Positions 33,812-45,661 of a stretch of 64,000 nucleotides of DNA are shown in pieces. Within the stretch, counting starts at the first letter, position 1. Each line of letters starts with the position of its first letter. The stretch is from positions 2,232,001 to 2,296,000 of the forward strand of contig JBANDB010000010.1 in the NCBI GenBank assembly GCA_037576215.1, in the 5' to 3' direction. This DNA comes from Armillaria gallica. Lineage: Eukaryota; Basidiomycota; Agaricomycetes; Agaricales; Physalacriaceae. Below the pieces are notes generated by a model. It was not told the origin of the DNA and did no database searches. It saw only the letters and a program-made list of their open reading frames with translations. Made by a program: the position numbers and the translations under genes.

Positions 33812-34877
33812 AGCTGTATAAGTACACCCAAGAACAGCTGTTTCACCAACAGGGATCCTGAGTCGCAAGAAAAACCTCTCGATGAAGCATTCTTTGAGAA
33901 CTCGTGTATCGACATCCTGGCCGGAGGAAGCGAGCGCCCGCCGCCCCGAGGGCCGAATCATCGAGGTAAAGGCTGGATAAATAACAAAGATCTATAGTTC
34001 TCTTGGTGCAGACTATAATACCATCTCAAATAACTGGCAGTGATGGATTCATGTTTACCTTGCAGTCCGATACTGACGAGGTGCCGGGAGGCGCGCCGAA
34101 ATAAGCCGAGGGATTGGGCAAAATTCCGAAAAGGAAAAGAGGAAGCAAACAATCACTCTCTTCTTCTTACTCTTATCGCTCTCCTCAACGACGGCTCGCG
34201 ACGCGACAACGATGTCGTATTTGAACCATGGATGGGCATGACACGTCGACCTATACTTACGGTCCCGAACCAAACTTACACTAGAGTAGGCTGCTCATCG
34301 CGGTCCGCTACCAAGCACTACTTTTATCGAATCCCGATATTGACCATACACTATACAGGGCCTAGACGATGTCAAGAACTCAAGTGTTTCGAACTACTGT
34401 GGAATGGTTGCGAAGGGACCAAGCAAATGTATGCATGCCCAAGGCTTCGTAGTACGTCAGATTATTTCATATGGCCTCGACGGGTATTGATTGTAGCAGG
34501 GACTCAGTTCCAGTCAGCTTGATTGTGGATTGCGCATCCAGGTGCTCGTACTTGGCTTGCTGGTCCCATACGCGACAGCACGTAGCCCGGATTGACACCG
34601 TTCTCGGCGACAGGCAACCCTTCAAATGTTACATCGGCATCTATCAGACAACTCGAATGAATACCGAAGGAGAAATTCAGCAGGATGAGCAGAATTCACC
34701 ATTGAGCAATGGGTACATCGAAGCGGTCGACACCGGGCAGACAGAACAAGGCGCATATATCCACTCGGATTTGGGTGGGTCACTCCTGACATATCCTAGA
34801 AAACTCGCTCAATGTCAGTCTAGCATAACGTCAGCTTGACAGATACATTCTCCATCACTTGAACTTGTACTTGAAGT
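33812..34877. other. Intergenic, no gene seen
   Basis: Unique sequence between the array and the seven-TM gene. Overlapping open frames on both strands (for example 34040-34522 +) have no domain or splice support. The last part must contain the promoter of the gene starting at 34878. Confidence 0.4.
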
Positions 34878-36078
34878 ATGGCCGACGATACGTATAGGAC
34901 GAACGAGCCCGCCTCGGTTCTGTGGACTGAACAGGCCTACAACGCTGCGGTTTATATTGGGGCTATCGCCTACGGTAAGCTTGTTTATCTGGGCGGGAAT
35001 CGCTGATTGATTTCTTATTGCAGGCGCACAAGTAGTCGTCGCATATCTCGCCATTTACCACGTTCTATATGGGAAAAGACAGAAGTTCGGCCGGCAGTAC
35101 ATCGCTTATATCACCCTCCTGGTCATTGTTTCGACAGCTTACACCGCCGGTAACACACACGCGTGTGAATTGGCGTGGATCGACGAGCGCAACTATCCAG
35201 GCGGACCTCCGGAGTTCCTCTATACGCAGAACCATACACCACCGCTCCTCGTTGCGGGTGCTGCGGCGATCATCATCACATTTCTTGCTGATGTCTGTTT
35301 GGTGAGCTCCGTGGTGGATGTCAGTACGTCAGTTTCTAAGAGACCTTTCTGTAGCTTTGGCGATGCTACGTCGTGTACCACAACAAATGGATCCTTGTTG
35401 TGCTTCCCGCCCTGATCCTTTTCTCAACGACGAGTGAGTTTTCTAGTCAGTCACCTTTCTTTCCGTAGCTGAACTCTTTTCTTCTAAGCTATGGGAGTTC
35501 TCTACCTCACCCAAATTTCTTCACCACACAGCAGTCTCGGTGAAATTACTGTCCAGGCCTATGTTGCATACAGGTCGTTATCAGTCGCTTTTAACATTCT
35601 CGTCACGTTCATGATGGTCGTCCGCCTTTTGCTCATACGTAAGAGAATTCGAGCATCCCTGGGATCGCAATACGGACGTTTATATACAGGACTGGTGGCA
35701 CTGATGATCGAATCCGCCCTGCCGCATACGGTTGTCTCGATTCTACTCATCGGTTTGTACTCCTCGAAAAACACAGCTTATCTCTTGTTCGTTCCGTTGT
35801 TGACTATGGTCGAAGTGAGTATTGTTTCGTTGGGCGTTGTCTCTGAGCTTACAATGACCTAGGCTGCGACCCCGCAGCTCATTATTCTTCGCGTTGCCTC
35901 CGGCTATGCTCTGTCGAAGGAGATCGTCGCCACCACCGACGGCAAATCCTCAGCCCATGGACGTCATCATAGTGGTACTGCTCTGGATGCAAATGTGGTG
36001 CCCGGCGTGAGATATTCTATGCACACAGAGACCACGCTACTGGGCATCTCCTCAATGGAACTGGAGAAGGTACCCTAG
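34878..36078 (+). CDS. Seven-transmembrane protein, fungal receptor-like (331 aa)
   Basis: Exons 34878-34974, 35024-35301, 35355-35433, 35489-35814 and 35863-36078 total 996 nt in frame with GT-AG introns of about 48-55 bases. The protein has a short polar N-terminus (MADDTYRTNEPAS) and seven hydrophobic stretches. These include NAAVYIGAIAYG, YITLLVIVSTAYTAG, LLVAGAAAIIITFLADVCL, ILVVLPALILFST, LSVAFNILVTFMMVVRLLLI, a segment around HTVVSILLIGLYS, and YLLFVPLLTMVEA. The motif LLWRCYVVYHNKW after helix 3 and the PQLIILRVASGYA end of the last helix are typical of the large basidiomycete seven-TM family of unknown ligand. The C-terminal tail is about 60 residues and polar. It is probably a plasma-membrane protein. 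It lies inside the array region but is unrelated to the array units in sequence. Confidence 0.8.
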
Positions 36079-36826
36079 ATTGCCAGAAGAGCTTTCGATA
36101 AGATGAATGGTCATTTTCGCTCGCGCTGGACCTCGCTTCTAGTAGAAACATCCCTTTTTGATTAGTTTGTACTATCTTCATTACCTATCTACACCTACCG
36201 ATAAATTTGATCCGCAGCTTTCGAGCATGGAGAAGGATGCTAAGTTTATTGTATTTGCTGATTATCGTCTAGTGCTTATTGTAACACAACTAAGCTTGTT
36301 TATGTGGCCATGATTAGGAGCGACTGCCACTCTGGATAGTGTGGAATGCCATTGCCGTCGTCAAGCCTCGATTCTGGATACTGTGACCTGAAGACCCGTA
36401 TCTGTACGTCAAGCCTCCATCTGACCCGTCGCCCTCGCATTGGAGACTTCGAAGAGTTTGAAGATTAACGTCATCTTTCACATCCATGCTCACAATTAGA
36501 CGCATCGCCCAGCAGAGTGCGCCTCCTTTCATTCCAATTCGCTCTGTAACTCTGTCTTTCAGAAGCGGATAGATCTCGTTTCCTCAATTGTACGAATAGA
36601 AGAGTGTTCTCCTTTGAAATAGGCGCCTTGTGGAAAGAGTCTGATTGGACTGGAGAGGCAAAGTGAAGAGAACGCCTCCCAAGTCGCAAATTATCCGCAC
36701 CATAGGCATTTTCCATTTTTCGGACGGGCACTGACGTTGTTTTTATATGAAGCCTCCCAGAGAATCCTTGCGGCCCAGTCAGCCTAGGCCTGTTGAACTT
36801 GTGATGTTCTTGAAAAAAGGGGACTG
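36079..36826. other. Intergenic, no gene seen
   Basis: 3' flank of the seven-TM gene. Only short open frames without motifs are present. Confidence 0.4.
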
Positions 36827-36832
36827 CGATAA

Positions 36833-38900
36833 TATGGGCGTAATAATGTACAAAAATTCATTTGTTCCATGGGGGTAACACCACTACTTCCGAAGCGTCA
36901 CAGCACTACTTATTTCAAGTAAACGGGCTGTCCCCCTGGTTGTCCTTAAGGTTAGGTTCGCATGGCCACTTTCCCAAATGCCAATGGATCGACACGTGTC
37001 CCTGAATTTTACCATTGACCGCCACTTCAAATTCGCAAGTACTTTTCATGAGATCCCGACGCTGCTACTTGCTACCACCAATGACTGATCCCTCCAGCAT
37101 TATGCGTGGCCGCGGCCTTACCTATGTTTGCGCCTATTTTTATGTGGCCAATATGCGGTGAAATTTTCTTGTTTGTTCCCATCCCTTTCTTCCTCCCTAA
37201 ACGATTCCACTGAATTGCCTCTTAGAATGCTGCAACATATCACTATCGACTGTCTTGGCTATTGCCGCAATGATCCCATATGATGCAGCACTCACTGTGG
37301 CCCTGGGCTCTGTTTCGTTGCCACGAAGACCATCGATTCGGATGGAAACGCTGTTCCAGCCTTGAGCGTTTGCGCGGTTTTCAAATGCCCCGCCGCGGCC
37401 CCGCGTCTCATATCATAAATGTATCGGTGAGGCTAGCCCATCTTCGATGAATATAATCCTTCTCAAAGGCTTCCAGGATCATCTGAAGGCACTGGCCGCC
37501 GACCGCTAAAGCTCTCTGGTTCTGGCACAGCATCCGGCATGAACATCAATGTATTTAAATGAACCTACTCTTATATTTCGAAGTAATGATATAGAAATAC
37601 CATAGACAGTCCAACGACAGTCGATCATTGGTTTACTCTTTTTCTATTTTTCTAATATATTCCGGCAGAGATGCTGTTTTAGACTTGTGTTATCTATTTC
37701 AGCTGTACGGTTGCTCAAATTTGGCTCAATGTGATGGCGGCGCTCGTTCGGCATTTTGGCAGTATAACTACGCGGCATGCCGGCGTTCCCCATTGAAGCG
37801 TGTCATGTAAGTAATGATATAGTACCGGGCTGTACCCATATGCCGTGGTCAAAGGTACCTGCGTGACTTACCATAGGTACACAGAGGAGCACCAGCAAAT
37901 ATCAGCGGGTCTCTATACACGATAGAAGGTACCTGGAGATCGTGAAACAACTAGGTGCGTACAAAAAGTACCTGTCATGACCAGAGCTCTGGCACTACCT
38001 GCGTCTCAATAATTTTTGTACAGTATAACCACGATATAATAACGTCCAAAAATTCGGGTAGACGCAAGTGGTTATTTTATGGACACAAGTTACTCAAGTA
38101 TGCAAGTTCGCCTACACCTCTCACAAGTTAACAAATGTTATTGATAAGGAAATCTGTACGTCAGCGGATAATTGATACTAGTGTCATACATACTATCTAG
38201 ATAAGATCTGCAGTAAATCCGCTGGTTGCGAGAGAGATGAAGACTGAATAGTTAAACGGGCCAGCGACATTACTTCGGCGGTTGCCACGAGTCTTGCCTT
38301 CACGGGTCCGAACCCCTTAAGCTTCTTATTCATCAGTTTTATCTATGTCTTTGCCGCCGTTGCACGCCATGAAATCAAATTTATTTCTCTTAGGTCTTGT
38401 GATTTCTGGCTTGCTCCTCAGAGTCAGTACAACGGGTTACCCTCATGGCGACTATCCATGTCTTTTCTGCCACAATGACCTCCAAATTGGCAATGTGGTA
38501 TACCTTTGATTTCATCCAGACAGTTAACTATGTATTCAAATGCTCTTCGAAGCACCGACAATTCAACTCAATGAAGGGTCAGCGACAAAGTGATCACAGA
38601 TCATTCAAGGGTTCACGATAATGCCTGATTGAAGGCGTACGTACTGTATTCTTTGTCAGAACATTTCCATCGGTATCATATACAGAATCAATGAATATAT
38701 GCCCGGCCGTCTGGACGAAGATTGGCATTGATCACGGACCCCTGATTCCAAAGCCATAGCAAACAACAACTTTCAAATTGTGTGAAATACCTGTCAGCCT
38801 GCGGGAGGATGCAGACAAACTTGCGCACCAATAAGTCAACTTGTAGCCGAAAAAGATGCACTTGTGCCTACTTGATTTTTTGGACGCTATTACGCCCATA
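36833..38900. mobile_element. TIR element, 2.07 kb, with an internal second TIR pair
   Basis: The left end TATGGGCGTAATAATGTACAAAAA is matched in reverse at the right end (TTTTTTGGACGCTATTACGCCCATA), with a 6-bp direct repeat CGATAA on both sides (36827-36832 and 38901-38906). A second related inverted pair lies inside: TAATAACGTCCAAAAATTC near 38037 and the right end itself. The inner pair shares GTAGACGCAAGTGG or GTAGGCACAAGTGC beyond the TIR. A further reversed end occurs near 38005-38028 (AATTTTTGTACAG). So this may be two adjacent or nested related elements. There is no transposase ORF. The superfamily is not assigned, as a 6-bp duplication is unusual. Confidence 0.55.
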
Positions 38901-38906
38901 CGATAA

Positions 38907-39939
38907 TATACACAAATCTATGGAATACAAGACTGGTACGCTCCGGTTATATGTATAGCCGGTGTGTGTATATTTGTTCTTGCTATACATGGTAGTAGGA
39001 CCTCAGACACATTGATTTTGCTATATTAATACATATATAGAAAGAATATCAGTTGTGACTAAGATGCATGCATCTGTGACTGTGTTTAAATATTAGCATT
39101 TATACTGCAGATCTTCATCTTTTCTCTTCTCTTCTCTTCTCAGGTGGCTTGATTTTATTCTATCTTTATGTTTTCCTATTCCTCTGCATAGCTATTTTGT
39201 GCTCACACATTTCAGACATTGCACAGCTGATTTCTTCTGTGGAACTGGTAGGGATGTCCACTGTTACTGTTATGTATACCAGAATGACATTTGCAATCAT
39301 TATTATTTTCCAGTATTCCTCAACTTTGAACTTGCTTCAACTTCTTTGTCCTGACAGCAAAAGCCCATGACTAATATATGCTTATAGCAATTAGACTTGC
39401 ATAAAATATGTTTTAAATTCAATAACAGATCAAGTTGATAATAATATAATTTAACATTGGTCAGATAATAAGAGATATAATGTGACAGGTCCATGATAAA
39501 TAGCAATTAAAGCAAATAAACTGAACTGTGCCACCTCTAGATCTCATTGAAACAGCAAATAACATTGTGACTGTGACTATAGTCACATGTAGATGAAGCT
39601 CTTTGTCACATCATGTGACCTGTCACGCATCGAGCCCGATGACTGCTTAGTCATATATATAAGTCATCGAGCTGGGCTTTTATTATTATAAAATATAAAC
39701 TAAAAATTATTATTCTTTTATTCCACATACATTTAGATAAATCATAAACTAACTTCCTTCCTTCCAGCACCCCCTTGGCCTGACCCAGACATCACTAAGA
39801 ATTTTAGGCATGTCTAACACCTCCAACTCTAACCTAAGCAACTGACCACTCTTTCCACCATTCAAATGTTGATTATAAGCAACACAATCAATCCTCTTTT
39901 ATTCCTTACCTTTATTGCTTCCATACATGGAGCTACAGT
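38907..39939. other. AT-rich non-coding stretch
   Basis: No gene is seen. It contains a TCTTC microsatellite (about 39119-39141) and a hairpin-prone piece, GATGACTGCTTAGTCATA followed by AAGTCATCG (39638-39670) with a TATATATAA box, which may be a piece of a retroelement LTR. Confidence 0.4.
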
Positions 39940-41159
39940 CACTACTGGAGCATATCAGTGGGTATGCCTGAAAGATGGCAGGTAAACACCGGCATGTATT
40001 TATATAGATTTTTTTGAGTTTAAAAAACTGTACTATAAAAACCTGATAAAATACTATCTGCTTCCTTTCTAATCTTTACCTTGGTGTTTTGGCACATGTT
40101 TTTGCTATGAATTATCTTGTTGGAGATATCGTGGGAAGCCACAAGAAGAGTGTAGAAGGTTTAAGTCGGCATGATGCCAGATGACCTTGGGACCGATACT
40201 TACTGCTTATGGATGAGTTTAGTAAAACATTCTAGATAGTTTTCATAGTATAAATACAGGCTCTGTAGGAGCCAGAGAATATTGGAATCCCAAGGCTTGG
40301 GACCACGAAATGAGCAAGAGGAAAGGGTGTTGTATATCCGTTGCAAACAAGATGGCATATACTACTCAAGTACAGTCCTTTTATATGACGATTCTAACTA
40401 AAAGCTGCAGATATAAGCAACAAATACGTACAACTAATGAAAGAATAATGGCAAGACATTAACAAGTGGCGACTGGTAAGATGAGCACTTCGACAGTTAA
40501 TGATCAGCACTGTCGCTTGGTAACAATGTGAGCTTGAATATCAAACAGAGAATACAAGTTCATTAGTCTGGCTTTACCAGCCACTAGTCTACCCACTGTG
40601 AACCTAGTGTTTCCAACATATCTAAATAAGTACATGATGCCATTTGTGTCATGTCTAAGTCTTATTGCCTATAAATGATATTAGGTGTTGATATTAGGTG
40701 TTTATACTCTGTATTTCTGATCGTGTTGTTGTTCTAAAAATACCTGAGCAAAGATGCTGTGTGTTACTGCAGGTATTTCTTGTGGTGTTTATGGTAGGAA
40801 ACACCTGGTCTTTCCTTTGTTTTATAGGTGTTTCCTTGCATAAACACCTTAAAGAAATACCAATCATCATGTATGATATAATTGCTCATAACAAAGAACA
40901 CAATTGGAAACCCAGGGTATAAACACCTAATATCATTTACAGGCAATAAAACACAGCATGAATGACAGCATGTACTTATTTAGATAATTCGTAGCAAAAA
41001 CATGTGTCAAAACACCAAGGTAAAGATTAGAAAGGAAGCAGATAGTATTTTACCAGGTTTTTATGGTACAGTTTTTTACACTCAAAAAAATCTATATAAA
41101 TACATGCCAGTGTTTACCTGCCATCTTTCAGGCATAAACACCGGCATGCCCCAGCAGTG
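39940..41159. mobile_element. CACTA-like fold-back element, interrupted by a solo LTR
   Basis: The ends are CACTACTGGAGC and GCCCCAGCAGTG (CACTRCTGGRGC in both orientations). The inverted similarity continues inward for about 350 bases per arm once the LTR at 40118-40618 is removed, so the element is nearly all stem, with a centre near 40810. Many copies of GGTGTTTAT or its reverse (for example 40694, 40787, 40840, 40918, 41131) resemble subterminal transposase-binding repeats of CACTA elements. The flanking trinucleotides are AGT and AAT, one mismatch from a 3-bp duplication. No coding capacity is seen. Confidence 0.65.
40118..40618. mobile_element. Solo LTR (501 bp)
   Basis: Starts TGTTGG and ends CCAACA, flanked by an exact 5-bp duplication TATCT (40113-40117 and 40619-40623). 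These are the marks of LTR-retrotransposon insertion followed by LTR-LTR recombination. A TATA-like box (AGTATAAATACAGG near 40247) is inside. It interrupts the CACTA-like element, so it is younger than that element. Confidence 0.85.
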
Positions 41160-41451
41160 AATACTAAAAAGGTTTTCCCAAAATAGTTGTATTTATTATA
41201 TTTATAAAGAACTCATATTTATATTTGGCAATACAGCAGTATCTAGGGTATTAAGGCACAGATGCATTTGAAATAGAGCGTACCAGTCTTGTATGCCATA
41301 CAAATCCCTAAGAAAACATCGGCATTTGCCGACCGCTTTTGGGCAGTCAAACTGTGGCGGTTTGGTGGCAGCGGTCGTTTGTGAGCTCTCCATGTTACCA
41401 CATTCTCTTGCCTTACTTCCCGCAAGGCATTTGCACGTATTTACGAAGCGT
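41160..41451. other. Upstream region of the AIM9-like gene
   Basis: A short AT-rich piece followed by about 200 bases of more GC-rich sequence before the start codon. No TATA box is clear. Confidence 0.35.
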
Positions 41452-43849
41452 ATGTCAACAGTACCATTTGCGACTGCAGGTATCTTTGACCACGAGGGAC
41501 AATGGTTATGGAACAACGCCCTCCGTAAGTCCCTTAATTATCTATTACTGAAAACCTGTTTGCTGAGGACAATAAAGAACGAAGTATTCGTCGCGTCAAC
41601 TTTCAAGCAGAGGCTCTTCAAAAAGTCGCGTCTTCGGCCGTAGGTGCACAACGCTGCATCCGGTTTGAAAGGATTGTTCAAGGTTGTCCTGGGCGTTGTT
41701 TTCTCAGTTCTGATGTATTGACTCTAACTTTCTGGTCACAGGAGCTTATAATAGAACATTCCTTCTTGAATTTGACAATGGACGTGAGGTCACAGCACGC
41801 ATCCCTTGCGCACTCGTGGGTAATGTGCATTTGTCCACAGCCAGCGAAGTAGCCACAATGGAATATGTACCGGACGTTATCGGGCATCCCACTCCGCGCG
41901 TTTTGGCATGGAGTAGCACGCCAGAAGCTCGTTCTGCCGTTGGATCAGATTTCATCCTCATGGAACGTACAGATGGCGTCGCGCTTGAGAACCGCTGGTT
42001 GAATACATTTGACCATGACATCGGCGCCGCGATAAAGGAAATGTTATTCCTTGATATAGATCTCCATCTGTGGCCCTTTTCGCAGATTGGTAGCTTGTTC
42101 TTCAAGGAGGATGTTGGCCCGGAGCTGCAGAGCAGGCCACTGTACGCGAGGGAGAAAGATAACAAGAAACCTGATGCCAAAAAAATACCGGATCGGACCA
42201 GTAGTTAACAAGCAATATTGGTTCAATGAGCCTATAGAGGGAGATCGTGGTCTTTGAAAGTAGTTTCGCTTGATTGTAAGATGATAAAGGACTGATGGAT
42301 CTTGGATTTTAGGGCCAGATATGGGGTCTTTCATTCAAGCCACTTGCCGCCCAGCGCTCCGGCATGTCGAATCTCAAGCATCCAGCGCGGTGTCATCTTC
42401 TCCGTCTCCTAGCTCTCTTCTAAGCAGATCCAAACCTTCTGACCTCCCGGAACTATGTCAACTGCTGCAGCAATGCATATCGATGGCACCTCACATCATT
42501 CCGTCTGATCGAAGGCTGATAGTTCCTTATCTCACTCATCCCGACCTCTCACGGTCCAATGTGATCATTAAGCCCTCTGGAGCGGCTAATATCGTCTCAT
42601 ACATCGACTGGCAAGGCGCTGTTGCTCTTCCTTATTTTCAGAGCATCAGCCTACCCGATGCTATCCTTTATGAAGGAAAACTCATTTCAATGCCAGATGA
42701 TCCCTTTGCTTCTCCAGAGTTGCCTTCGGATATACCACCAGAGCTTAAGGAGCAGGCAGATCTTGAGTGGAGACTCGCCAAGCAGCAGCGAATAATGTCA
42801 AGAGTTTTACTCCAAAAGATTCCTCTGCGCTTGCAGGCCGCACAGCTCCCACAGGGGGACCTGATCTCTTCCATCCCGGATGTGGCTCTACGCTGTTACG
42901 CGGACGGCCCACGATTCCTACGTCAGCTAGTGTATCGCCTATGTGATCTATGGCCTAATATTATGGACAATTCAAGTTCTCTGATAGTGTCCCGTGCAGC
43001 TCACTGAGGCGGATCGTGCGCGAGATTGGGAGGAGATTTCAGCGATGATGCACTACATTGAGTGTAAAGAGCATTTTGTAACTCAGATTCAGTGTGATCC
43101 TGACGGTTGGGTTACGGGAGCACACATGAATGAGGTCCGCGAGAATTGGGCTGAGGGTCGGGAATAGTGATTTACAGGGCCTGGCCTGAAGCCCTAAGCC
43201 GGGCCAGGCCCTGAAAAGCCGGGCCCTGGGGGAGGGCTTCATGAAGGCTCGGGCTCAGGCTTCATTTTTTCAAAGCCTGAGCCTGAGGCTTGAGCCCAGG
43301 CTTTTCAAGTCTCAAATACCTTTCTTTTTGTGCAGGTATGCGAGGAAGAGAGTAGGCTGTCTCTCTCTGATCAATATTCTGGACTTGCCTATGCTTCTAT
43401 GCTTCTTATATTAGCGCAATACGAGACAACAACACCATCATGGCACTTCGAAAGCCAAGCTATTTATGTAACATAGTACTCAGAGTCCATCTTTCTGGTC
43501 TATATGCATGGTACATCATGTATTCATTTTATGCAACATCTATGTATGCTAATAACCTTGTCTTCTGCTCATTCTGATGCCTAACAAAGCCCTAGTCAAG
43601 CCTTAGTTTGTATCACCTACAAAGCCCTGGCCTGAGCCTGAGCCTGGCCCGAGCCCAAGTGGGCTTGGGCTCAAGGCTCGGGCTTGTGATTTCGAAAGCC
43701 TGAGCCTGCCCAAGCCGAGCCCAAGCCCTCAAAGCCAGGCCAGGCCGGGCCGGGCCCTGTAAATCACTAGTCAGGAAGCATGGAACAAGGAGAAAGCGGG
43801 AGGTCCATACCCGCTGGAGGATGGAATGTGGTTGTATCATCTGACGTGA
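41452..43849 (+). pseudogene. AIM9-like aminoglycoside-phosphotransferase-fold protein, broken
   Basis: The start MSTVPFATAGIFDHEGQWLW is followed by an intron (from about 41523), then FQAEALQKVASSAVGAQRC, a second intron, and RTFLLEFDNGREVTARIPC. After these come ASEVATMEYV, LAWSS, VGSDFILMER and SLFFKED. The catalytic-loop-like LTHPDLSRSNVIIKPS (H-x-D-x4-N) and YIDWQGA follow after the next intron. This order is typical of the fungal AIM9-like protein-kinase-fold family linked to mitochondria. Damage is clear. A run of seven A (about 42179-42185) shifts the frame before the expected RIGPVVNKQYW and NEPIEGDRG. A second shift occurs near 42980-43000. A hAT-type MITE (43165-43769) splits the last exon, after which the reading continues as EAWNKEKAGGPYPLEDGMW to the stop at 43847-43849. 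Confidence 0.75.
43165..43769. mobile_element. hAT-type MITE (605 bp) in the AIM9-like gene
   Basis: Inverted ends TAGTGATTTACAGGGCC, flanked by an 8-bp duplication with one mismatch (GTCGGGAA at 43157-43164, GTCAGGAA at 43770-43777). Subterminal repeats rich in GGCCTGGCC and AGCCTGAGCC are present at both ends. Joining the flanks restores a plausible AIM9-like C-terminus. Confidence 0.85.
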
Positions 43850-44028
43850 TGGTTTCAATGTTCCTTCATGATGCGGGTGACCCTCCTGAATATAGCATTG
43901 ATCACAACACTGTTTACTGGGGAATATCGTAAAAAGATACATCGAACTCTTTACTTTAATGGCCAATAGTATATCGATGGTCTGTACCTCTAACACCACC
44001 GAGCATACAAACTAGATGATATTGCGCA

Positions 44029-44776
44029 CTATCCAACACGAGGGAGAGGCGGCATCGGTGGAAGTAACAAGGAGGATGCAAAATACTGTCTCCGCATGTA
44101 GGGAGGAAACCGCCAAAGGAGCGTGACGGTCCCGATTTTCCCTCAATAGGAAACCAGCCCGAAATAATGCGTGACGGTGCCAGAATTAAGAAACTCTGGG
44201 CTTCGGAAATACTCAAAATTTAGTGTTTCCGACCAGGTTTTGACGCCGTCATGCATAATATGAGGAAACCAACCTACCGTGATGCGTGATGAGGCAAGTA
44301 TTAGGAAACGAAACTTGGGGACCGTGATGCGTGACGGTTTCCTCCCTACATGCAGAGACAGTACTCCGAAATATCACTCCTACGACTACCTGAGCGGTAA
44401 GACGGTGGTGGGGTACTGGGGTGTATCTGCTCCCTCTCCTCATGCAGGTACCTGATCTGAGTTGTCTGAGTTAAAATCTCCCGTCGTAGTCATTTGATCT
44501 CTTCTTCATATACATTTCGAGATGACTGAGATAGTGTCCGTGGGAGGTTGGATGGCAGAGTCGAGATGGCTCATGCAGAGGGGGGTGGTGATGGCAAGAC
44601 GGGGGTTAGGATTGGATGAGGTGCAATAGTTGGTGGTGGGACAATAGATGGGAGAGATTCGAGGGTCGAAATGGATCTGGTCCTCGTAAAGAGGGACAAT
44701 AATGGTAAAAGGGGTGGGACAATTGGATCAAGTACAACTGTCGGCATTGGGACAGTATAACCATCGGTGTTGTTAC
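44029..44776 (-). pseudogene. Array unit G: 5'-truncated, MITE-interrupted D/F-type copy
   Basis: Read on the minus strand: GNNTDGYTVPMPTVV, Pro-rich SLPSIVPPPTIAPHPILTPV, a stop where unit D has an Arg codon, TLSQSSRNVYEEEIK, a second stop, LRREILTQTTQIRYL, and PPPSYRSGSRRSDISEY. The 276 bp mariner-type MITE follows, after which FASSLLLPPMPPLPRVG ends the frame. The membrane helix and start codon are gone. The coding sequence is fused directly to the array upstream module (44780-44870), so a deletion removed the promoter and N-terminus together. Both stops and the insertion make this a clear pseudogene. Confidence 0.75.
44086..44361. mobile_element. Tc1/mariner-type MITE, copy 1 (276 bp)
   Basis: Inverted ends CTGTCTCYGCATGTAGGGAG, flanked by TA on each side (44084-44085, 44362-44363), the target duplication of Tc1/mariner elements. 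Inserted in array unit G. The same length and near-identical sequence as the copy at 44915-45190, in opposite orientation. Confidence 0.85.
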
Positions 44777-44779
44777 CTG

Positions 44780-44870
44780 ATGATAGTCGAATGCTGTTAG
44801 ATGATAAGCGCTCTTTTTCTAAACAATGTACACAGCACACACAACTTATTATTACAGTATGTTTTCAGCC
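44780..44870 (-). repeat. Array upstream module of unit G
   Basis: AATAAGTTGTGTGTGCTGTG, TACATTGTTTAG, AGAGCGCTTATCATCTAACA and GCATTCG, then directly the coding remnant. The GATCATGATATC end and the TATA box are deleted. Confidence 0.6.
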
Positions 44871-44914
44871 ATATGAAATTTGAACTAAGTCGTGGATAAC
44901 GCAAATAAGTACTA

Positions 44915-45190
44915 CTGTCTCTGCATGTAGGGAGGAAACCGTCACGCATCATGGTCCCCAAGTTTCGTTTCCTAATACTTGCCTCATCACGCATCACGGT
45001 AGGTTGGTTTCCTCATATTATGCGTGACGGCGTCAAAACCTGGTCGGAAACACTAAATTTTGAGTATTTCCGAAGCCCAGAGTTTCTTAATTCTGGCACC
45101 GTCACGCATTATTTCGGGCTGGTTTCCTATTGAGGGAAAATCGGGACCGTCACGCTCCTTTGGCGGTTTCCTCCCTACATGCAGAGACAG
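44915..45190. mobile_element. Tc1/mariner-type MITE, copy 2 (276 bp)
   Basis: Inverted ends as in copy 1, flanked by TA (44913-44914, 45191-45192). Inverted relative to copy 1, so the two could pair across unit G. Confidence 0.85.
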
Positions 45191-45192
45191 TA

Positions 45193-45661
45193 TGATGGAC
45201 AGATGAGAACCACACTGTTTGTGCGTCTCGAGATATTATATGCTGAAAATTGGCGACGAACTTACTTTTGTTTCCCTTTTCACCCCATATCATCACTTGT
45301 CAACACGTTGGACTTTCAAGCGTCTCCAGGATACGTGATTGGAAGAGCAATGGGTAAAGACTAGGCCATCGAAGCTCGAGGATAGGAAGGGCAATATTTT
45401 TTATTAAGATTGACACTATGATGAACTAGAGAGAATATGTTCTGCCATAGTACATGCGAACGACATTCAGAGTAGCTACGAGGTAGTTCACCTGAGGTTA
45501 TAGAGCTGTGCTTGTCAACGGATCCGCCTTGATACAAGGTTTCGAAAAATCTATTAAATTTCAATTCTACACGCGACCATCCTCATAGCCCATACTCTCT
45601 TGTGTCCCATAGCTCTGAGATTCCACTGATCGCTATGGGTCAAGAGTGTATTGATGGCAGG
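45193..45661. other. Spacer, no gene seen
   Basis: Contains a fragment matching the central spacer (GGGTAAAGACTAGGCCATCG at about 45352, compare 22999). No gene is seen. Confidence 0.45.
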
